Part shown: one piece after another, positions 58,739 to 64,000 of the stretch | Layout: each line of letters begins with the position of its first letter | Position numbering within the stretch: the stretch's first letter is position 1 | Assembly: GCF_007753265.1 (NCBI RefSeq) | Contig: NZ_CP036349.1 | Coordinates: 434,001 to 498,000 of the forward strand | Length of the DNA: 64,000 bases | Source: Botrimarina mediterranea | Lineage (GTDB): Bacteria > Planctomycetota > Planctomycetia > Pirellulales > Lacipirellulaceae | Direction: 5' to 3' | Notes under the pieces: generated by a model | Databases searched by the model: none | The model's input: the letters and a program-made list of their open reading frames with translations, nothing else | Told to the model about the DNA's origin: nothing | Made by a program: the position numbers and the translations under genes

Positions 58739-60022
58739 ATGCGCCAGTCAGTTGTTTCGCTCCTTGCCCTCTCGTTGACGATGGGCGTCATGGCGCCGTC
58801 GCTTGCCCAGCAGCCCGCCGCCAAGGTGGTCCCTATACAGGGCGCCGGGCCGGAGGCCCCCGAGGAAGGCCAGCCCGAAGAGCCCGCCCTCACCATCGGC
58901 ACGAAGGCTCCGAACCTCGACATCGAGCACTGGTTTAGCAGCGAAACGCCCGAGCAGCCGATCAAGTTTGAGAAAGACAAAGTCTACGTGGTCGAGTTCT
59001 GGGCGACATGGTGTCCGCCGTGCGTGGCGAGCATGCCGCACCTAGCCGAACTGCAGAAGCAGTACGCCGACAAGGGCGTGACCATTATCAGCGTTAGCGA
59101 CGAAGACACAGAGACGGTTGAAGCGTTTCTCGACACCACGGTGCGTGGTAGGGAGGAGGAAGCCACGGAGAAGGAAACCGAGGGTGAGGAGGGGGCCGAA
59201 GAGAAGAAGGCGCCGACCTACCGCGAGCTAACCAGCGCGTATCAACTCACCGCCGACCCCGACGGATCGACGAGCGCCGACTACATGGAAGCCTCCGGAC
59301 AGAGCGGCATTCCCTGCTCGTTCATCGTCGGCAAGTCGGGCTATATCGAGTGGATCGGCCATCCCATGGGGATCGACGACGCGCTCGCCAGCGTGGTCGC
59401 CGACACTTGGGACCGTGAGGCGTTCCTCGAAGAGTTCAAGCAACAACAGATGCGCGACCTCGCCATGCAGCAGGTCCAACGTGCTCTGGGCTCCGGGGAT
59501 TACGAGCGGGCGATGGAGTTGATCGAAAAGATCAATAAGGACAACTCCGACCCACAGCTCACGATGCTCGCCTCACGGCTCAAGGGAGTTGTGATGGTGC
59601 AGCAATTCGTCAATTCAATCAGCGAAGATCAAGCGACCGCTGCGAAGGAACTGCCGAAGGTCATGGAGCAAGCCGCCGAGATGGGCCCTTCCATGGTCAA
59701 CCAGATCGGATGGCACATCGTCGAACTCGCACAGAACGACCAGATCGATAACAAGGAACTGCTCCAGGCCGCCGCCGAGGGCGTTGCCGCTGCCGTCGAT
59801 GAAAAGTCGCCCGTGCCGCCGATGCTCGACACGATCGCTCGGCTCTACTACGCGAAGGGCGATATCGCCGAGGCCATCAAGAACCAGCGCCGCGCTGTCG
59901 AGGTAGCCAAGTCGCCCGAGTGGTCGAGCCAGCTGCCCGACGAAATGATCGAGGAGATGACACAGTTCCTGGAACAGCTCGAAGGCGAAGCCGATGGCGC
60001 CGATGCTCCCGCAAAGGAGTGA
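58739..60022 (+). CDS. Exported TlpA-like thioredoxin-fold protein with helical C-terminal extension
   Basis: A 427-residue protein with signal peptide (1-24, ending PSLAQQ). The thioredoxin domain (about 52-225) holds the redox pair Cys92-Pro-Pro-Cys95 in FWATWCPPC, and the cis-Pro segment [21 protein letters not shown]. An acidic insert (about 135-160, [16 protein letters not shown]) interrupts the fold. Residues 235-427 are helical and TPR-like ([35 protein letters not shown]). It probably acts in periplasmic disulfide exchange. The A24_N gene follows 27 bases later. Confidence 0.85.
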   Translation: MRQSVVSLLALSLTMGVMAPSLAQQPAAKVVPIQGAGPEAPEEGQPEEPALTIGTKAPNLDIEHWFSSETPEQPIKFEKDKVYVVEFWATWCPPCVASMPHLAELQKQYADKGVTIISVSDEDTETVEAFLDTTVRGREEEATEKETEGEEGAEEKKAPTYRELTSAYQLTADPDGSTSADYMEASGQSGIPCSFIVGKSGYIEWIGHPMGIDDALASVVADTWDREAFLEEFKQQQMRDLAMQQVQRALGSGDYERAMELIEKINKDNSDPQLTMLASRLKGVVMVQQFVNSISEDQATAAKELPKVMEQAAEMGPSMVNQIGWHIVELAQNDQIDNKELLQAAAEGVAAAVDEKSPVPPMLDTIARLYYAKGDIAEAIKNQRRAVEVAKSPEWSSQLPDEMIEEMTQFLEQLEGEADGADAPAKE

Positions 60023-60049
60023 GCCCCGCCCGGCTTACAACCTCGCCCC

Positions 60050-60418
60050 ATGAGCGACTGGCTCCCTCAACTCTTCGAAGGCATCGAGCGCTCGCCGTGG
60101 TGGCTGGAGCACGCGCCGTGGTGGGCGGCCGCGCTGTGGTTCGCGGCGGTGGGCGGGTGCGTCGGTAGCTTTCTCAATGTCGTCGCCCTACGTAGCCCCA
60201 AGGGCGAGGACATCGTCGCCCAGCCGAGCTGCTGTCCCGTGTGCGGCCATCGCATCCGCCCGTGGCATAACCTGCCAATCCTCGGTTACCTGCTGCTGCG
60301 AGGCCGTTGCCGCGACTGCCACACGCCGATCCCAATCCGCTATTTCCTTTGGGAGTTGGCGTTTGCCGTGCTGTTCGCGGTCGTCGGCATGTGGAGCGTC
60401 GGGAGATTCTTCCGTTAG
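60050..60418 (+). CDS. Stand-alone prepilin-peptidase N-terminal domain (A24_N / DiS_P_DiS)
   Basis: A 122-residue membrane protein that matches only the N-terminal module of PilD-type prepilin peptidases: a membrane helix ending GGCVGSFLNVVALR, then the zinc-ribbon cysteines Cys62-x2-Cys65 (CCPVCGHRI) and Cys87-x2-Cys90 (GRCRDC), NLPILGYLLLRG, and PIPIRYFLWEL. The aspartyl peptidase half (about 150 residues) is missing and no continuation appears in any frame downstream. It could be a remnant or a separate N-methyltransferase-type subunit. It follows the TlpA-like gene closely. Confidence 0.8.
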   Translation: MSDWLPQLFEGIERSPWWLEHAPWWAAALWFAAVGGCVGSFLNVVALRSPKGEDIVAQPSCCPVCGHRIRPWHNLPILGYLLLRGRCRDCHTPIPIRYFLWELAFAVLFAVVGMWSVGRFFR

Positions 60419-60478
60419 CGCCGACGGCTCCGTCTTCAGTCGATGGTTCGGACTCGGATTAAGCTGGTAGCCGTAGAC

Positions 60479-60513
60479 CCTCCCTTATCCCCTCAGCCCC
60501 TGGCCCCTCCCCA
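60479..60513 (+). promoter_or_regulatory. C-tract abutting the MBL-fold gene start (template-strand G-quadruplex motif)
   Basis: The bases before the ATG at 60514 are C-runs in the order C3, C4, C4, C4, C4 with one to four bases between. The template reads G4-N1-G4-N3-G4-N4-G4, an ideal quadruplex pattern. No ribosome site is seen. Confidence 0.55.
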
Positions 60514-61935
60514 ATGCGTCTCACCTTCCACGGCGCCGCCGGCACGGTCACCGGCAGCAAGTACCTGCTCGAAGCGGACGGCGCCTCGGTGCTGATCGAT
60601 TGCGGGCTCTTTCAGGGGCTCAAGCCGCTGCGTGAGCTGAACTGGGCGGGCACGCCCTTCAAGGCGCCGGCGGTCGACGCCGTGCTGCTGACGCACGCCC
60701 ACCTCGACCACGTCGGCTATCTCCCGAAGATCTGTAAGGAAGGCTTTGCGGGGCCGATCTATTGCACCAGTGCGACGGCCAAGCTCGCCGAGATCATCCT
60801 GCTCGACTCGGCAAAGATCCAAGAGTCCGACGCCGCCTACGCCAATAAGAAAGGCTACAGCAAGCACAAGCCGGCGCTGCCGCTCTACACAGGGCAGGAC
60901 GCGATGAACGCCATCAAGCGTTTCCACCAGACGCCGCTCGACGACTGGCGCAAGATCGCCGGCCCGATCTGGGCGCGGTGGCACGACGCGGGGCACCTGT
61001 TGGGATCGGGATTAATCGAGATCGAGATTCGGCGCGAGAAGGACCCGTCGAAGAAGCCGACACGCATCGTCTTCTCCGGCGACGTCGGCCGCTATGACGG
61101 GCCGCTGTACCACGACCCGTCTCCGCCGCCGGAGTGCGACTACCTGATCTGCGAGAGCACCTACGGCAACCGCGAGCACCCCGATGTCAACCTTGTTGAT
61201 GGGCTCGAAGCCGTTATCAAACGTGGCGTCGAACGCGGCGGCGTGATGCTGATGGCGTCGTTCGCGGTGGGTCGCGCGCAGCAGCTCATTTATCTGCTTC
61301 AGATCCTCAAGTGCCAGGGCAAGATCCCGGACCTGCCGATCTACCTCGACAGCCCGATGAGCGTCGACGCGACGAAGATCTATCGAGAGCATTGCACCGA
61401 ACATGACCTCAGCGAGACCGAACTCTGCGGCGTCACCGGCAGTTGCCAAGTCGGCGACCGTCCCGTGCTCGGGGGCGACGCGGTCCACCTCTGCCGCAGC
61501 GCTGAGGAGTCGAAGGGTCTCAACAACATCACCGGTCCCGCGATCATTCTGGCCTCGAGCGGCATGATGGACGCCGGCCGGATCGTCCATCACTTGAAGC
61601 GTCGCCTCCCCGACCCGAAGACGACCGTCATCCTTGGCGGTTATATGGCGGTCGGCACACGGGGTCGCCACCTCGAAGAGGGCGCCCCGTTCATTCGCAT
61701 GCACGGCCAAGAGGTCCCCGTCCGCGCCGCGATCGAAAAAGTCCCCGGCCTCTCCGGCCACGCCGACCGCAACGGCCTGCTGCGTTGGCTCAGCGCGATC
61801 AAGCAGCCACCGAAGCAAACCTTCCTAACCCACGGCGAACCCGACAGCGCCGCGGCGCTCGCCGAAACGCTGCGGGCGGAGCGAGGATGGAGCGTGACCG
61901 TGCCGGCGATGGCGGACTCGGTGGAGTTGGGCTGA
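60514..61935 (+). CDS. Metallo-beta-lactamase fold hydrolase with beta-CASP and RMMBL domains (RNA-processing type)
   Basis: A 473-residue cytoplasmic metallo-hydrolase of the CPSF/archaeal beta-CASP type. Metal ligands include His61-Ala-His63-Leu-Asp65-His66 (THAHLDHVGYLPK), His in WHDAGHLLGSG and Asp in FSGDVGRYDGPL. The beta-CASP region has ESTYGNREH, SFAVGRAQQLIYLL and ASSGMMDAGRIVHHL. The C-terminal RMMBL block has GYMAVGTRGR and SGHADRNGLLRWL. Family members are RNases; this one probably processes or degrades RNA. It has no operon partner. Confidence 0.92.
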   Translation: MRLTFHGAAGTVTGSKYLLEADGASVLIDCGLFQGLKPLRELNWAGTPFKAPAVDAVLLTHAHLDHVGYLPKICKEGFAGPIYCTSATAKLAEIILLDSAKIQESDAAYANKKGYSKHKPALPLYTGQDAMNAIKRFHQTPLDDWRKIAGPIWARWHDAGHLLGSGLIEIEIRREKDPSKKPTRIVFSGDVGRYDGPLYHDPSPPPECDYLICESTYGNREHPDVNLVDGLEAVIKRGVERGGVMLMASFAVGRAQQLIYLLQILKCQGKIPDLPIYLDSPMSVDATKIYREHCTEHDLSETELCGVTGSCQVGDRPVLGGDAVHLCRSAEESKGLNNITGPAIILASSGMMDAGRIVHHLKRRLPDPKTTVILGGYMAVGTRGRHLEEGAPFIRMHGQEVPVRAAIEKVPGLSGHADRNGLLRWLSAIKQPPKQTFLTHGEPDSAAALAETLRAERGWSVTVPAMADSVELG

Positions 61936-61939
61936 GTGA

Positions 61940-62114
61940 TCAATTACCAAGCCCCAATGACCAATGAGGGCAACGAAGGTGAGCCGTCGGCGCTAGCCGC
62001 GGGTGAGCCCGCCGTTTAACGGTAAGCAAGGCCGCTTCCACCCGCGGCTAGCGCCGACGGCTCACATCGATTCCGCGGTCGCCTTGGTCATTTGGGCTTG
62101 GTCATTGGTCATTC
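61940..62114. repeat. Family F palindrome, copy 2, with a family B palindrome inside its loop
   Basis: The outer arms are CAATTACCAAGCCCCAATGA (from 61941) and its complement near 62087-62114. A complete family B palindrome (61979-62065) fills the loop. Copy 1 at 3997 has an ordinary short loop, so this looks like an insertion of one element into another. No gene lies in the 307-base gap 61936-62242; the rest is C-rich sequence with CTGCCC units before the LOG gene. Confidence 0.8.
61979..62065. repeat. Family B palindrome, copy 5 (nested)
   Basis: GGTGAGCCGTCGGCGCTAGC pairs perfectly with GCTAGCGCCGACGGCTCAC, and the stem continues through CGCGGGTG / CACCCGCG. Confidence 0.88.
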
Positions 62115-62242
62115 CCCAACTAACTCCTCTGCGTCTCCGCGTCTCCGCGCGATATGCTAGCCCCGCCGCAGTCGAGGACGACGCGGCTCTCGCCCTTCCT
62201 TACTGCTGCGGTCTGCCCGCTGCCCCTGCCTGCTAGCACCTT

Positions 62243-63184
62243 ATGGTCAACAAGCCCTCCAAGCACATCGGCCCCTCCGCCCGTAAGCCCGCGGAGCCGA
62301 TGGACGTCGCGCCCGACTTCTCGCTCGATGCGCGGAAGCAGGTGCTCCCGCCCGAAGTCGAGGCCAACCGCGAGGCGATCCTCGCTTCTCCCACCTACGT
62401 GCTAGCGGAGAAAGACACCGAGTGGCTCCGCGACTCTTCAATGCGACCGGTGCGGATGCAGCTGGAGCTGCAGAAGACCGAGCTCTTGCTGGTCCGGGCC
62501 GGCATCAAGAGCACCGTTGTTGTCTTTGGCGGCACACAGATCGTCCCGCGCGAAGAGGCCGAGTCGAAGCTCGCCGCGGCGAAGGCGGAGCTCGCCGCAG
62601 CGCCCGACAGCCAAACCGCAAAGCGCGCCGTCGTCCGCGCCGAAGCCCGCCTCAAGAAGAGCCGCTTCTACAACGAGTGCCGTGAGTTCGCGAAGATCGT
62701 CAGCGGGCGTTGCCAGCTCGACGGCAAGTGCGAGTTCGTCGTCACCACCGGCGGCGGGCCGGGCGTCATGGAGGCGGGCAATCGCGGCGCGTTCGAGATC
62801 GGCGCCAAGACGATCGGCCTCAATATCGAGCTGCCGCACGAGCAAGAGCCAAACCCTTACATCACACCGGAGCTGTGCTTTCAGTTTCACTACTTCGCGA
62901 TGCGGAAGTTCCACTTCATCCTCCGCGCGGCGGCATTGGTGGTCTTCCCTGGCGGCTTCGGCACGCTCGACGAACTATTCAACACGCTCTGCCTCCGTCA
63001 GACCGGCCGCATGCAGGCGATCCCGATCATCCTCTACGGCAAAGAGTACTGGGACTCGGTGATCAACTTCCAGGCGCTCGCCGACGAGGGCGTCATCGCC
63101 GACGAGCACCTCGACCTGATCAGCTACGCCGAGACACCCCAAGAGGCATGGGACCTCATCGCGAAGTTCCACAACGTGGTGTGA
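62243..63184 (+). CDS. LOG family protein (TIGR00730-like nucleotide phosphoribohydrolase)
   Basis: A 313-residue Rossmann-like protein. The family signatures are GGGPGVMEAGNRGA (about 170-183) and PGGFGTLDELFNTL (about 236-249). LOG-type enzymes cleave nucleoside monophosphates to free base and ribose phosphate; many were once labelled lysine decarboxylases. The N-terminal 120 residues are longer than in plant LOG and hold a coiled-coil-like EEAESKLAAAKAELAAAPDS segment. The substrate is not fixed by the sequence. It appears to be a single-gene unit. Confidence 0.9.
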   Translation: MVNKPSKHIGPSARKPAEPMDVAPDFSLDARKQVLPPEVEANREAILASPTYVLAEKDTEWLRDSSMRPVRMQLELQKTELLLVRAGIKSTVVVFGGTQIVPREEAESKLAAAKAELAAAPDSQTAKRAVVRAEARLKKSRFYNECREFAKIVSGRCQLDGKCEFVVTTGGGPGVMEAGNRGAFEIGAKTIGLNIELPHEQEPNPYITPELCFQFHYFAMRKFHFILRAAALVVFPGGFGTLDELFNTLCLRQTGRMQAIPIILYGKEYWDSVINFQALADEGVIADEHLDLISYAETPQEAWDLIAKFHNVV

Positions 63185-63296
63185 TCCGCTGCGGCTCGAG
63201 TTACACTGATTCTCAGCGATGCGGCCTCAAGGCTCAGCTGCCTTCGAGGCTAGTGCCCATATCCCAACGACAACCCATCTTTCAACGACAACAACG

Positions 63297-64000
63297 TTGA
63301 GAAGCAACTTGTTGCACCGACAAACGACGAAGATTGCGACGTGGCTTAGTGTTGGCTCCGCATCGCTGTCGGCGGCGTGCGCGATGACGTCAACGGGAAC
63401 TTTCATCGATCGCCATCGACCTGACGACTTGCGAGTCGTCAGCTACAACGTCTACTTCAATAGCGCTTTGTTCTCTAACAACGGCGCTGACCCTACGACG
63501 CCAAGCCGCTTTCAGCGGCTCGTCAAGGCGATGGACCCGGACATACTCGCGCTTCAGGAGATGTCGCCCGGGACGGCCGAGGAGGTCGCGACGTTGCTCA
63601 ACGGATTAATCCCATTACCCGGAAGCGCCGGCTGGCAAACGCACCAAGTCTCAGACAACGTTATCGCCAGCCGGCACCCCTTTCTCTTGACGACGGGCAG
63701 CGTCGGCCACGCCGACGCTTTGATCGACTTGCCCGACGATCGGCACGCATCGGACATCTACGTGATGAACGATCACTGGCCCTGCTGCACCAACGAGATA
63801 GGACGGCAGAGGGAGGCGGACCGCATGGTCCGTTGGATCGACGGATTGCGCAGTCCCGACGGACTTGCTACTGAGACCCCCTTTGTCGTGGTGGGCGATC
63901 TAAACACGGTTGGAAGCGGTCAGCCTCTACGGACTCTACTGACAGGCGACATTGTCGACGCGTCCCTGGGAGCCGACTCTCCCCCCGACTGGGACGGCAC
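63297..64000 (+). CDS. Endonuclease/exonuclease/phosphatase family lipoprotein, runs off the window
   Basis: An open frame to the window edge encoding the EEP fold. Motifs in order are VVSYNVYFNS, DILALQEMSP (metal-binding Glu), the NDHWPCC loop and FVVVGDLNTVGSG (catalytic Asp and Asn). The N-terminus is a hydrophobic segment ending in the lipobox Leu-Ser-Ala-Ala-Cys, so the protein is probably a secreted lipoprotein. No ATG precedes it; TTG codons at 63297, 63309 and 63312 are the candidates, and the choice among them is uncertain. Nuclease or sugar/phospholipid phosphatase are both possible. Confidence 0.75.
   Translation, partial: MRSNLLHRQTTKIATWLSVGSASLSAACAMTSTGTFIDRHRPDDLRVVSYNVYFNSALFSNNGADPTTPSRFQRLVKAMDPDILALQEMSPGTAEEVATLLNGLIPLPGSAGWQTHQVSDNVIASRHPFLLTTGSVGHADALIDLPDDRHASDIYVMNDHWPCCTNEIGRQREADRMVRWIDGLRSPDGLATETPFVVVGDLNTVGSGQPLRTLLTGDIVDASLGADSPPDWDG

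Noticed and set aside
1-64000. tRNA, rRNA, tmRNA, SRP or RNase P RNA genes
   Set aside because: I looked for T-loop, CCA-end and conserved core motifs in all intergenic gaps and saw none; a covariance search could still find a divergent RNA.

Overview
The window is GC-rich and bacterial, and most likely comes from a planctomycete of the Pirellulales (inferred; no rRNA is present to confirm it). The pointers are a PEP-CTERM protein with a metzincin site (32880-34601), two ECF sigma-factor operons, a LOS/LPS-type kdsD-kdsC cluster, an HTTM-DCC membrane protein and very frequent intergenic palindromes. There is no rRNA, tRNA, CRISPR array, transposase or phage gene. About 45 coding regions are supported; the genes at 1-308 and 63297-64000 run off the window.

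Layout. 1-3906: a partial gene, an M29 aminopeptidase and a sigma factor/anti-sigma/DUF4252 operon. 4711-9977: kdsD, kdsC, a small secreted protein and a giant LptC/LptA-like protein, in the same order as the E. coli kds-lpt cluster. 10357-16854, all minus strand: a TIGR01777 epimerase, rhomboid protease, class C serine hydrolase, a membrane protein sharing the hydrolase's C-terminal domain, the ECF sigma factor that overlaps it, and a membrane protein. 16973-19117: marR-yceI divergent from a TsdA-like dihaem cytochrome, with an operator between them. 19277-30305: uvrC, a NhaP2-type antiporter, HTTM-DCC, a PpiC-type foldase and mfd. 30567-37599: a methyltransferase with an unclear start, MFS transporter, PEP-CTERM protein, Trk/Ktr potassium channel pair and a nucleotidyltransferase. 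37596-41103: the beta-oxidation genes fadA and a fadB-like gene. 41229-42422: DUF4430 and DUF6580 proteins. 42688-44979: feoAB behind a Fur box. 45241-52713: a 2,490-residue fully reducing type I polyketide synthase. 52992-64000: a Gfo/Idh/MocA oxidoreductase, NagX-like acyltransferase, methyltransferase, UbiD decarboxylase, TlpA-like thioredoxin, a lone prepilin-peptidase N-terminal domain, a beta-CASP hydrolase, a LOG protein and a partial EEP phosphatase.

The strongest unexplained signal is the repeat landscape. At least seven families of short palindromic or low-complexity repeats sit between genes, often ending exactly at a start or stop codon. One family places quadruplex-capable G-runs on the template strand just before four start codons. 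Another element supplies a stop codon from its terminal inverted repeat. Three such repeats are embedded in frame in interdomain linkers of the fadB-like gene. Gene boundaries in this genome appear to be reshaped by repeat turnover. Nested palindromes at 61940-62114, and a small gene bracketed by two half-palindromes (6439-6872), fit the same picture.

Identifications rest on reading motifs in the translations; no database search was run.
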